NCBI RefSeq assembly: GCF_901709675.1
Contig: NC_051087.1
Span: 10,927,884 to 10,991,883 of the forward strand
Source: Syngnathus acus
Taxonomy: Eukaryota > Chordata > Actinopteri > Syngnathiformes > Syngnathidae
Length of the DNA stretch: 64,000 nucleotides
Reading direction: 5' to 3'
Shown: positions 12,360-24,600 of the stretch, piece after piece
How the letters are laid out: each line of letters begins with the position of its first letter
Position numbering within the stretch: the first letter of the stretch is position 1
Translations under genes and position numbers: made by a program
The notes under the pieces: model-generated
Database searches by the model: none
The model's input: only the letters and a program-made list of their open reading frames with translations
Told to the model about the DNA's origin: nothing

Positions 12360-14000
12360 TTTATCCCCACGAATAAACTTGTAAATAAACAAAATGTACA
12401 AAGGCACTATGCCCAATTCTTCACACAGAAAACATTTTCTTCTCAGCAGCCACCTTGGTTTGACAAGTTAGTTCCGCAATCTAAACCAAAATATCCTGTT
12501 TTGGACAACGCTCTTGAGACATACACAAAGTTACTCAGAGGCTGATCTAGCGTTAGCATTGCTCTTCAAAGTCGGCGCAAACGTCAGATAAGGCGTTATC
12601 TGATCGAAAAGTAAACCCCGATTCTACGGTTGGCAGGAAATCACATGACAGGATGCAAAAATAACATGGAGTGGTAATTTAACAGTGCTGCTAACATGCA
12701 TCGACCAAGACCACAATCATAATTACACAATCTAATTGGATTCAAAGGCTTTATGACGTCTAAACCTCAGCAAATTAAAATTACAAAATTATAATAATAA
12801 TGATAATAATAATAATGATGATGATAATAATAAAAGACAACACAGATTATTCATTACAATAGAAATGCAATGACAATTTATCCAGTGAAGTAACAGATAA
12901 AAAAAAAGATGCCCCTAAAAATGTAAACATTAGGTTCACCCTGTCATTTTCATCTTGTCAGCAAGCATTTTGCTTTTGTCACGTCACAGACAGTCTCTGC
13001 TTACAGTTAATTTCGCAAAACAATTGTAGGAGGTTGAGCAATTGCATTCCTGACAGCATGACATCTGCATCATAGATATGGAGGAAGAACAATACCGGTA
13101 CATTCACTCATTTTGCATGTATTGATAGTCAGAACATAATGTTTAACATGGGCCGATTTTGCAAACTGTATTTTAGGAGTCACATATATTTTAAAAGTGA
13201 TAGCAAATTCTTGTGTACTGATTAATGTGAAGGGCTACCAGTTTCATATACATTTTTGGCATGACAAATCCGCTCAAATTTCCTTTGTTAATGTTGTGAG
13301 TATTGCATGTTATTATTTATAATTTGTTATATTAATTTACGTGACACAATCCTGATCATGATTTCTCAGTCATTAGGAAACTTAGAACTGTAAATCTCTG
13401 TCACTGTTGACATTTTCAAATGATCACTTGTATAACAGACTTAAGAAAAAAAGAAAATAAAAGGAAAAAAAATCTTAATGTCCCGTCACTGGTGACCTAC
13501 AAAATCTATAGACCAGCCCACCTGCTTCTCATGTGGTCCTTAGGGGCTACTGTTGCATTGCATAGCAGTAAAAATATATTTACATACATTTCTAAAATAC
13601 ATACATTAAGACTCTATTAAAATTAGCATTAAATTAGACTACTAAATGTGTTTTTAAATATAAGTATAGAATATTAATATTGTTCAAAAAGTGGTTCCAA
13701 ATACCGGTGGAGCGAATCAGACGTAACCACTGTGAGAATTGCCTGGGGGTAACATAGATTACTCACTCATCAATCAAAGTGTCATGATATTGCTAAATAC
13801 ATAAATCCAGTGTTTTCTTAAGTAGAAAATGTTCTAAGCAGGATATAAGACGCGTCAAACTTAATACAGCATTGCACTTTTGCATTTTGTACAATGCCCC
13901 AAAATCAAACACCCACTCAATCATGATGGTTTCCCCCGTGCGAGTTCGGTGGTTGGACTGGGCTGCCGACTGTTTTGACAACTGGTAAACTGAGTCTCGG
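12360..14000. other. tmc8 upstream region with AT-rich simple repeats
   Basis: Left part of the 6.3-kb space between the divergent tmc8 and tmc6 genes. An (AAT/GAT)n microsatellite lies at about 12790-12835. No coding exon with TMC or other recognised homology is seen. A non-coding 5' exon of tmc8 may lie here but I cannot place it. Confidence 0.5.
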
Positions 14001-14249
14001 CAGTCTGTAAAGTTTCAGAACCGGTGAGTGAATGCAGATTTATTTCACTTCGTGCATTTTATCTCAGTCAGGCATTGTTAGAACAATAGAATTAATATAT
14101 GTCACCATATCGAAACTTTTGACATTTTATTAAGATTGATTATTTGACGAAGTAACACCGGGACATCTAACGACCAGCTTTCCATTGACAGTTGATAGAG
14201 TAGCAATGAATTGAAAAAATATATATAAATATATTCTTTTATCCTCATG

Positions 14250-15035
14250 TCATCCAGAGAAGAAAAATGCAGACGTTTTAAACAAGACCGAGCCGGGGGA
14301 AGTGTTTGTGTATTTTGTTGAACAATGGCAGGATGGTTTGTTGTTTTGGAGGTTCCACGTACGCTGTGTTTTCGCCTCCCCGTGTGTTTGCAAACGCTGT
14401 GGGGGCTTTTCCGTGCCGATGAAGCCAGGATTATCATTTTGCCCCCCTGGTCTGGGTTGAATGGGTGCAGACCCACTTGTAGTAAGATTGGATTTATTGC
14501 AATCTACATAATAATACGTCATCCTTCATTTACATTTTTACTGTCAATAAATACATGCATTTGCTTTGGCAAGTTAAGCAGTAAGCACACCATTATGGAC
14601 AGTTCTGCTGCTGGGTTTTGTTGTTGCACTTTGGACACATTCCTTTTAACTGGATTCTATTTGGCCCTATGGGAATCTTCCATCCCATTTCGTAAGTTGA
14701 GCAGTTCTTTACAATGACAGATGTGACACCACTCCTTTTTCCTGTTGTGAATTAATCAACCTGTATGACAATTGGAACACTTTGGTCATCTATGTCTGTA
14801 CTCTAATCTGGACTATTTTGGGGGCAGTAGTGTGGCAATGACTCCCCCGCAGTATTCTATCCCAGCTGTATTGGCCATGAGAACAAAATGCACACTTAGT
14901 CACTACGCCTTTTTCCCACCAGTAAACAAGACAGCATTCATGCAGACATGATTTCTCCGATGAAAACAGAAAGGATGAACAATTACAGGACTCGGTTTCA
15001 GTCGTTTTAGCTCCATAAAATGAAACACTGTTCAC
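14250..15035 (-). pseudogene. Possible decayed transposon coding region
   Basis: Short minus-strand open frames at 14250-14522 and 14790-15035 sit close together. The second is cysteine-rich, with CAFCSHGQYSW and further C/H residues upstream and downstream. Cysteine and tryptophan spacing of this sort occurs in transposon-derived fish proteins, which is the only basis for the call. The frames are interrupted and no full domain is present. It could equally be chance or non-coding RNA sequence. Confidence 0.25.
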
Positions 15036-15085
15036 TCCAACCTCTCATGAGGCAAATGGGCGTTCATTACCAAGAGGTTGGAGTG
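15033..15085. repeat. 13-bp perfect inverted repeat (hairpin)
   Basis: CACTCCAACCTCT at 15033-15045 pairs with AGAGGTTGGAGTG at 15073-15085, leaving a 27-base loop. It abuts the right end of the possible decayed transposon and could be part of a terminal structure. Confidence 0.6.
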
Positions 15086-15337
15086 TTGTGTTACATCTAG
15101 GCAAGAGGCAACTTGTTCTCAAATAGCCCAGTTTAAAAAGAAAAGCCAGCCCCCTTCAAGATGGACATTTTCACTGGTAGCGGCAGGATTTCATCACCAA
15201 GCAGTAGAATTCATACAGGTTATCAGTGATCCTAGTCTGTGCGCACTAGCACTGCAGCTCTCCTTACCTTTTGGTTTAATGTGCTTTTCTGTAGATGTAT
15301 CAATCTAGTAGAGCTTAGATTTTTCTAACTTCTAGAC

Positions 15338-15636
15338 CATGGGTGTCAAACATGGCCAGATACGGCCCGCCACATCATTTAATGTGGCCCCCGAAGACAA
15401 ATTGTGCATCGACTGCGAACTGTCTTAACTTAATTAAAAAAATAGAGCGATTGCTAGTAATCTTTTTCAAATATTTGAACAATTTTTACTAGTCTCTGAT
15501 TTCAAAACTAGTTATTCATCAGTTTGTTGTGTAGTCTATACTGCGTATAAGATAAAGCGTTTACAGTCATATTGGCCCTCTGAAGGAAACTATGACTACA
15601 ATGTGGCCCGCGACAAAAATTAGTTTAACACGCCGG
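15338..15636. mobile_element. hAT-type non-autonomous element with 8-bp target duplication
   Basis: The left end reads CATGGGTGTCAAAC and the right end, reversed, CCGGCGTGTTAAAC. The same 8 bases TTCTAGAC flank both sides (15330-15337 and 15637-15644). Terminal repeats of the type CAGGGGTGTCAAAC and an 8-bp duplication are typical of hAT elements. The interior contains GGCCCGC blocks and a run reading AGACAAATTGTGCATCGAC, shared with copies at 39089-39413 and 62860-63194. No transposase is encoded. Confidence 0.88.
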
Positions 15637-16780
15637 TTCTAGACGCTCACGGTGTTGGTAGCATTGTGCAAAAACCAGAACAGCTTAGTCATAGACACAT
15701 TTTTTGGAAATAGACAGCAAAAAGGGGGGGAAAAAACTTGGTTGTTTATTTCCACAATTGATGGGTTAGCGGGCATTCCAGACACTAAAATATATTCAGT
15801 CTTATACAAGGATACTTGTACTGTTTAGTACCTCTTAACTCAGACAACAGTTGATGAATGGAATAATAGATGAGGTTGACATTGCGCAACGTCTTGGCTC
15901 TGGCCAGACATTTGGGATTCCGGATGCAAGGTTGCTTGATGCGTGTTTGTAAAGACGCAGAGTGGTCTTATAGGTATATTTATTGATACAGTAAAACCCA
16001 GAAAAGAAGTGTCATGAGCACAAACACACCAATTTCCCCTATGACACGTTTGTCACAAACTTTGGGTGATGAAGTCAAACGCTTCCATTATATAACATAT
16101 TTTATTTTACCCCCGAGGCTGGGATTCAAAAACATGGCCATCGCTTTGATATGAGGTAGCCTTTGACGAGCACCCATCGGGATCCCCACTGTGTGATGTG
16201 AAACTGTTTCTGAAGAACAACTGCTGAAGGGAAACAAAATGAATTTTTCATAAGAGGTGATAATACTGTGATTATGTTCTACTATAGAAACGCAAAGTAA
16301 CATGCTAAGTTCGCTTTTAACAAACAAAAGACAAAGGGCTTCCGTTTCCCATTGCTCGGTAAAATGCATCATTTGCACTGCTGGGAAGTCACCAAAATAT
16401 TAAAGCTTAAAATACTGAGAAATACTTCCATGATTTTAGAGGAGTAGATAGGGTTATTGATGGATGAATATGAAGACAAGTCGCGCAATGCAGCTTTAAA
16501 GGAAAACTATCTTGCTCCTTTTAGTACGTATATGTTTTCACAAAAAGCTTTAAGGACTTTGACATGTTTTCTGACTGTGAATGGTGTGCGAACTGAAGAT
16601 TTCTATGCTAACCTTAGACTGTTAGCCCCTAGCCAACTGGTTAAATTCCACATTCCTGTCACTACTCACTTGTAGACAAAGGTTTGTGTTATTAATATAT
16701 ACCGTAATTTTCGGACTATAAGTCGCACCGGAGTATAAGTCGCACCAGCCATAAAATGCCCAAAAAAGTGAAAAAAAACA

Positions 16781-17528
16781 TACCGTTTTTTTCCGTGTAT
16801 AATGCGCCCCCATGTATAATACGCACCCTAAAAATGGCATGTTGATGCTGGAAAAAAGCCTGTACCCATGTATAATACGCACCCAATTATTTTTTTTTTT
16901 TTTGCTTTTTTTTTTTTTTTTTTTTTTTTTAAGTCCCAATGATCGTCACACACGCAGGGAGGCAATGGGTCCCATTTTTATAGTCTTTGGTATGGTCTTA
17001 ACTAGGCTGGATGTATTTTTTTTTTGTTGGCGATGATTTCTCCGACTGCCCGTAAAGGCACCACCGCGATCAGATGAAAAGAGAGGAAAGTGACGTGCGG
17101 ACATGTGAAAAAGGCGGCTCTGTATGGGAGAGACGTTGAAGAGGAATAAAAACACCCTTGGAAACCAAAACTTGCCCCTCGTCGTGACTCGGAGCCGCAA
17201 CAAATGTTTCGGATTTGTGTAGGGTACATTGTGACAGCAAACGAGCAGGTGATCGAGCAAGCGTCTGATACGAGAGCATTGCGTTCGTATGGAGCGTGTT
17301 TGAAGTGAACAGCAGAGACGAAAGGAACATGGCAAAGTGTTGTGAAATAAAATATTACCTGTAATACGCATTTTGTTATTTGCTGATTGTATTAAACTAT
17401 CACATTCATTGTCAGTCAAGAAGAGAAGAGGACTATTATCCCTTCTTTGACGAAATGACCAGAGCACAGTACAAACACACTATTGTCGGTCAGTCCTGTT
17501 GTTGGTTTTGTTGTACCATGATTTTCTT

Positions 17529-17560
<32 letters not shown>

Positions 17561-17663
17561 AAAAAAAATTAAAAAAAATTTGTACCCATGTATAATGCGC
17601 ACCCCAGATTTTAGGACAATAAATTAGTTAAATTTTGCGCATTATACACGGAAAAAAACGGTA
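16781..17663. mobile_element. Nested TA-flanked inverted-repeat element
   Basis: The left end reads TACCGTTTTTTTCCGTGTAT (16781-16800) and the right end carries ACACGGAAAAAAACGGTA (to 17663). Both are followed inward by TATAATGCGC/GCGCATTATA and related TATAATACGCACC repeats. It sits inside the element at 16700-17752. A long A run lies at about 17529-17579 and a T run at 16890-16930. A 173-codon open frame on the minus strand (16946-17467) resembles no transposase I know and is probably chance. Confidence 0.88.
16932..17010 (-). repeat. Fragment of a dispersed teleost repeat inside the nested element
   Basis: The segment begins AAGTCCCAATGATCGTCACA and continues with GGAGGCAATGGGTCCCA. The first block is the reverse complement of the right end of the repeat at 49500-49780. 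It therefore forms a third level of nesting. Confidence 0.65.
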
Positions 17664-17752
17664 TATATGTATATAAGTCACTCCTGAGTATAAGTCGCCC
17701 CCCCACCCAAACTATGAAAAAAACCGCGACTTATAGTCCGAAAATTACGGTA

Positions 17753-18624
17753 CAATAATGTTTTACTTTGTGGTGGATTTTATTTTATGCTATGTGTGAC
17801 GACTAAAAATAACAAAATGAGATGTGTGAGCTTGCGTATAGCCTTTGCCGCGAAAGATCACCCGTGATATCGCGAGGGAACACTATAACAACACAAATGT
17901 TTTATTTTGATTCCATACAAATATCCATTCGTTTTAGGTTTTGGGAATCAATTAGTTTTGGGATATTTGGTTTAGAAAGTTGACATGGATTGAATTGCAT
18001 TTAAATTTCAAGTAATCCCTTGACATTATGAAGTTGGTTGCACACAATTTTGACAATGCATTATTCTGCTTTTGTTCATGAATATTCATGTTCCAAGGGA
18101 CACGGTGACATTTGACTCAGTCCTCATCACATGCATTGCTACAAAGGAGCTCTTGACTGAGACACAATGACTTACTTCTCATGACAAGTCCTGACAAGAG
18201 TGTTGTTTAATTTGGAAGACCCGCACCCATGTAAAGAGCCCTAATAGGATTTTATCACAGAACTATGTGGCAGTAATATTACTTTTCCCCCCCTTACTAA
18301 GAAGCACACTTGGATAAATTCTCAATGATCATAATAAGCTTAATAAAGCTCTAGATATCATTTCCACATAGAGTTGAATGAGTGCACCGGGCAAGTCAAG
18401 ACCCGTGTGTCCAGATTCCAAAGTAGTGCGCTGGCTTTCCCTCCTTTCTTTACCTGTCGTGTTCTCGTCATGTACTCATGGTCCCGCCTCCTCTTTTGTG
18501 TCTCCTCCCCTTTCAGCAGGTAGCGGAGTCAGTGCCATGGTGGGTGTAGAGCGCATTACGAGCTGGTGAGGGTGTGAACTTTGCAACAAGGAGTCCACGC
18601 GCGACCTGTCAGCGGGAGAGAAGA
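17753..18624. other. Region just upstream of tmc6
   Basis: The proximal promoter and 5' UTR of tmc6 should be here. GC content rises over about 18380-18620. I see no clear TATA box or diagnostic factor site and no other gene. Confidence 0.45.
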
Positions 18625-21600
18625 ATGGCTCGGAATGTGAACTTTGACCTAGGTCATCCCCTTATTGAATCCGGACTAGAGTGAGTGGAAATGTTGTGTA
18701 TTTTTATGTTCTGAGACTGCAGTTGTGTACTTTTCTCTTTGGCTTGTTTCAAGCTCAGTGGGCGGAGAGTAAGGAATTCAGGTGATTGGACGCTTTTGCT
18801 GTAGGACATTGTTTGTCTGTGCAAGGGTAGATCATAATCTCGTCTTTATTTGCTTGTTTGAACACACTCAAGTTCTATGAAGAGCCTTAATTTTTTTCAC
18901 GAGTTGACCCAGTTGGAGACGTTATTGTCCCTTTGTCCATGAATTTAAAGCTCTGCTGTAATTATTGTCACGCAACAATGTAAGCGGCCAGTTTCACCCA
19001 ACCCCATTCTGTAAGTATTTGTAAGCTTCATAATGAAACAAAGGTTGATAAAGCATAAAATGCTGAAAGAAAAATAACTGATTGAAAATGTGCTCCTGAG
19101 GACTACGGTTATCACAAATATATTTAAATAATCCACAATTTCAAGATTTAATGGTTTAACTACTAAATGCATTAGAGAGTAATGGATTTAATAGGTAGAA
19201 ATGGAAACTTTTTGTTGTTGACTCTGAATGCGGTTTCATATTGTGACTGTGATTGTTGCCTAAGTGTACAGATGTAAACCACTTCTATGGTTTTTGTTTT
19301 ATGCTAGCTGTGTTGTGGGCTTTAATTTACCGTACATCAACCTAACACAGAGCTTCTGTTTAGAGTTTGTTCCACTTAGAGTCCTTATGACCGGGATACC
19401 TTGCCGTCATGTTTTCTAGGCTCTTGCTTTTTCTCTGAGTTTGTACTGAAGTGGGACTTGTATCGCTTGTATCTTTGTACCACTTGTATTTTTGTGTTTA
19501 TAGTTTTGTTTCCTGTCTTTGTGACTGCTCTTATTTGTTTATCACGCTCAGAAGCCCAGCAGATGAGGAAGGTGTTCATGACTCATTCCACCAGCTAATA
19601 GCAGAGCAGATTCACAATGGAGGCTTGGATGATGCCTTCGAACTGCAGCAACTACAGAAAGAACTGGATGATGAAAGCCGAGGTACATAAGCAAGCGCAA
19701 CTGCGTTCCATCCACAACTTTACAACATTCATTTGAGAAAGGACCCCTTCAGCTGCCTAAAAACATGCCTTTCTAAAAAAATTAAAACTCTCTATCAATG
19801 TTCCCTCTAAGCTGCGCGCGTGCGCAATCGCGCACTGCCCGCACATTGTCAGCGCACAAGAAAATCTATCCAGCGCATAACCAACATCCCCCCCCCCGGA
19901 AGCGAAGCAAACACGCAGCGTTTGACGTCCCATTAGTTTTGTTTACAGTATGACCATGCCGAATGTCTGTCTTGTACCATACAAAAATAGCGACTTTTAC
20001 GTTGTATTTTTTTATTTTTATTCCCTTAGACAATGTGGCTCATCTGTCCAGCTCTGGACCAGAGCGCAATGAGCGGAGGAATCAGGGAAGACTGGTGGGA
20101 ATGCAGGATGATGAACAACTAGACCCTGCCACTAGTGAACGTTGGTCTTCAGCCACCTTGAAGATCCTGTCCTCCATGCCCAGTCGCACCATTGGTTGGT
20201 CTTACCATACCTGTGGAGAAACGGAGCTCATTCGCAGTTTTTAGTTGTCTTGTCGCGCATTGCATGCAGAGGATTCCTTTCAGACAACAGAGTTAAAATA
20301 CTTGCTGGTCAGGCATAGAAACAGCATGGAACTTACTCAAGGTTTGCACGTGCAAATACCATTGCAACTTTAATTGGGCTCGTAAATAGATATGGAAGCT
20401 GCTCGACGAACTGGGCGGGCACAGTAGTGCGATTTTGCATGTTGCACCCAAACCTGCAGAATACTGGGAGGAGTAGCTGTAAATAGATTAATTAGCACAA
20501 TAAGATTGATCAAACATTCGCTAATTTTGCTTCATTAAATGCAGCTTCTGAAAGGCATGTGGAAAATTGCACTGCTGGATGTGACGACATTTACGGTTAT
20601 TGTGGCGAAGAGGAGCCCTTTTGGGTTGGTAGTAAATTTGGTTACGTGTGCACTTGATTGATGCTCTCTTTCAAAATGTGAGCTGGTGTGTTGCAGCAGA
20701 CCCGCCACTGACTTTTACAGCTGAGTGGAGTTTCATGGGGAAGCAGAAAAACTATTTTCCTGTCAGCATTTGTACAGCACCACATCATTGGGAATATTTT
20801 TGTCTTGTCAGCTTGCTTTGCAGTCTTGCAAAGTATTTGTTGTCTTTAGCATTGCCAAAATAGAAATAATCTTTATTTTTGTGACATGCCACTCTCATAC
20901 CCAAATCCTTAGGCTATTTTACAGAGTTCAGCTGTCATCTATATCATTTACCTTTTTATGGAGCACGCATGAGACAAGATTCTAAATGGTGATGGCTGTT
21001 TTCGGAACTGGGTCCATGTGCTTTTTTAGGTCGCAACAGGGGAGCCATCATCTCTCAATACTACAACAGGACCATGCAGCTTCGCAGACGCAAGCAGAGC
21101 AGACCCTCCATCCAAGACTTCTCCCGCTCGGCTAGACCGAGCATTCGAGGTTACGGCATCGAGACAGACGGTGCAGATGCAGAGGGTGAGAAGAGTGGAA
21201 CACCGTTAACAGGCCTATCAGTTAAAACAAAGTATTGATGTGTTAATGATCACAGTTGGAAATTCAACACTGTGATCATCATTGTAATAGTTCACAGTAG
21301 CGAAAAAGTCCAATGAAAGGTTTTTCTAACAGTTGCCCTGCTCATTTATTTAGGGTTAGGGTTGAATTTTCATTGGAAAGTTATATTTCAAAATGGCTTT
21401 GTGTTGGGTGTGAGTCTGTTGTGAGCATTCTGTACCTATTTTGTGGCTATTGCAGGCTGTTAAGTATGTTTAACTTTTTTTTTTCTCAATTTGCACCAAC
21501 TTTTTGTGCTCTAGCAAATAAAAGGGATCGTCTGGTAAATAACCTGCAGAACCTGTCGGTGAGCGACAGAGTCAGGATGCTCCGGGCTATGCCTCTTAGT

Positions 21601-24600
21601 ATTTCAGAAAAAACGGAACTCAGGTAACACTAGTGTTTGATCGTATTATTTTGTATGCATGGCTTCGATTGTCTGCTGAATATTGTGTTTGCCTCTGTGC
21701 TCGTGTGCAGAAAGTTAGCTTTGCAAAAGGAGAGACGCACTCTGTCAAGCAAGCAGATCCCCTGCTGCAGTCGACTCAAATATTACATCATTATTGTGAG
21801 TTACTTTCACCTCCTCTATCTACAGCGCCTCTCCTATCCCTTTTATGTGATTTACTGCTCTTACTTACTCATTTGTATTCACAAAGACTCTTACTGTTTT
21901 TAAATTACTGTTGTAAACGTAATAATTTGGCAATGACTGCATTATCATCACATGACAAGGTAAAGCGAAACGTTATCAATCTATAAGAAGCCATCAGAAA
22001 AAAATTGTTTCTGTCATGCTTAGAACACAAGAGCACAATTATTTAAACATTTTCTGACAGTGGTTAACAGAGATGACAGATCTGGATATTTTTCTAGGAT
22101 GTGATGGGGTGAATGGTGTTAACGGAACGTTGTTTGTGCTCACTTGCTACTCTCAGGCCGCAAGACAGAGTTGGTACAGTTGGCTGTCTTTCGTGCACTC
22201 TCTCCAGCTGTGGCAAGTGGCACTCAAGCGAGTGAGCGGCCGTTTCGGCAGCGGGGTCCTGTCGTACTTCCTGTTTCTCAAGACCCTGCTCTTCTTCAAT
22301 CTCTTCCTCTTTCTGATGACGGGTGTGTTCGTAGTGCTTCCTCAGGCAGTGCACCCACCTGCTCTGTTTAACAACACACGAGCTTTCACTGGACTGGAAC
22401 TGTTTACTGGAGCGGTAAGATGTGCTTAGAATATCATTTGAACAGAGGTGTGCCACTTCACATGAGTGTATCGCAAGAGATCATCAATTAACCTGTGTAG
22501 TATTCATTCACCCATTGCAATTCATGCAACCTACTAATAAATTAGTGTTAAATTAAACAGGCCCATATTTCACGCTGAGTAAATTGAGACCATCATTATT
22601 TCCATAAATGTTTTGTGCCATTCTTGTCACCTTGCATCTGTAAATAAATAATATTAACCAAATGAATTGCATTTTCATGTTTCAGGGATATTTCTCGGAC
22701 TCAGTGATGTACTATGGGTACTACTGTAACTGCACGCTGCGTACGAGCTGCACCAATCAAAGTGCTGCGCAGTATATATCCGTGTCCAATGGCACCAGTA
22801 TGGACTGCACGTTGAAGCATCTGCCTTACAAGATGCCTCTTGCCTATTTCTTTACTATAGGCATGGCCTATTTTGTCACATGTATCATCCTTGTGTACAG
22901 GTACGTGTTTATTCTAGAGAAATGAGCACTATGAGAACACTTAACTCTCCCTTTACCTATTTCATTTCATCTCCCACCAGCATGTCAAAGTCATTTGGTC
23001 GAAGCTTCCGAATTGACAAATCTCATAGCATCCTGGCAATTAAGGCCTTCTGCTCCTGGGACTTCAAGGTCATCAAAAAATCTTCCGTTAAACTCATGTC
23101 TGGGAATATCTGCACCCAGCTCAAGGTACAAAGAAACATAATCGTTTGCATTTTGCCTAACTTTGACGATGTTTCCACCGTGCAGTAGAGTTGAGCTGAG
23201 CTCACCCATTATCTAGCAAATTAATTCAACAACAACATTTTTTTTTTCTGAGTGGCCTTCTATACATAAAACTACAATAACACGTTAGAAATCTGTCAGT
23301 TTGGTATCCTTCACAAATGATAATAGAAATATTGTATCAAAACAGAAATGAGCTTTCGGTACTTTGTGCAAATAATACCATAATTAGCATAAAAGAATGT
23401 GATGCAAAACCTTTTCTCACGTCATCTCTCTCGATCCCCAATTTGCAGGAGCTGCTAGCAGAGGTGAATTGCAAACACACCAAAAAGACTCTTTGCCAGA
23501 ATCTGTGGAGAGTGGCAGTCCACTGTCTGGCGTGGGCTATTTGTGTAGCGAGCACCACCGCTTGTGTGCTCGCCATCTATTTCTTCTCTGACCACATGCA
23601 CCGGGTATGGCACTGTAGTAAATGTTGGTAGAGTGCCCTCTTGTTGGAATGTTGTTTGGTTGTTGTATACCTAATATCATCCCGTCTTGTACTCCCTGTG
23701 TCTCTCTAGAACCTCCAGCAAAGTTCTCGCAGTGTGACCATGAACCCCTTGCTGAAGGAGGCCAGCCTCCTCGCCCTCCCTGTGGTGGTGTCCTTTATCA
23801 ACTTGCTGCTGCCTATTATGTTTAAGCTGGCCGCATGGATGGAGGAATACGAGTCACCTACCGTCCGCACATACGTTGCCATTAGCAGGTCGGACCACCA
23901 GAGCAACTGCAAAAAAAAAAGACTATCCGACTGTTAAAAAGGCAACATGGTTACTACCGGTATGTCTTTTTCTAGAAACTTGATGTTAAAAGTGAGCGTG
24001 CTTGGAGTCCTCTGCTACCATTGGCTGGGTCGGGTGGCTGCTGAACCAAATAGTCTCGGCCTGAAGGTAACAGCTTATCATTCTAAGAAATCATTTTAGA
24101 GTCTGTCAATTGTGTTGGTTTTCTTCGATGTGTAATGATTTCTTTCATCCGCAGTGCTGGGAGAGTTTTGTTGGCCAAGAACTTTATCGCTTCCTCTTAA
24201 TAGATTTCATCTTTACTCTACTAGACACCTTGTTTGGAGAATTTCTTTGGAGGTCGGTCATTCACAATTGTCCTTTATCTTTTCATTGGTGTGTTAGGTA
24301 ATTAGTGCTGAAAGAGATTGTGTTTTGATTATTGTATGCTGGTTGGGTAATTAGGTAGTGTGTGAGTTAATTAGGGGCAACATGCAGCATTACTGACAAC
24401 ATCCAACACATGGTGGCGCTGTGGTGTGGAGAAAAAATAGTTTAACGGGTGTATGTACGTTTTTGAGCTGTATGGATCAACTGTGGGGATTAGAGAAAAT
24501 ACCAAATGTTTCCTTTGTGATGCATGTCACTTTTCTTCTGGTCTGCAGGTTGTTTTCAGAGAAGGTGCTGAAGAAGAAGAGGAAACCAGTGTTTGATATT

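Larger units (their letters stand above)
16700..17752. mobile_element. TA-flanked inverted-repeat element, interrupted by a second element
   Basis: Ends read TACCGTAATTTTCGGACTAT on the left and its exact complement on the right (17733-17752). Sub-terminal copies of TATAAGTCGC repeat inside. The element matches the uninterrupted 174-bp copy at 53277-53450 in reverse orientation, apart from a foreign block from about 16783 to 17661. TA target site plus inverted repeats fits Tc1/mariner- or ISL2EU-type mobilisation; the family is not certain. Confidence 0.9.

Noticed and set aside
16946-17467. 173-codon minus-strand open frame
   Set aside because: It is wholly inside the nested inverted-repeat element, has no transposase motif and no similar frame in the related elements.
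22094-22456. 120-codon minus-strand frame opposite tmc6 exon 7
   Set aside because: It is antisense to a well supported coding exon and has no domain.
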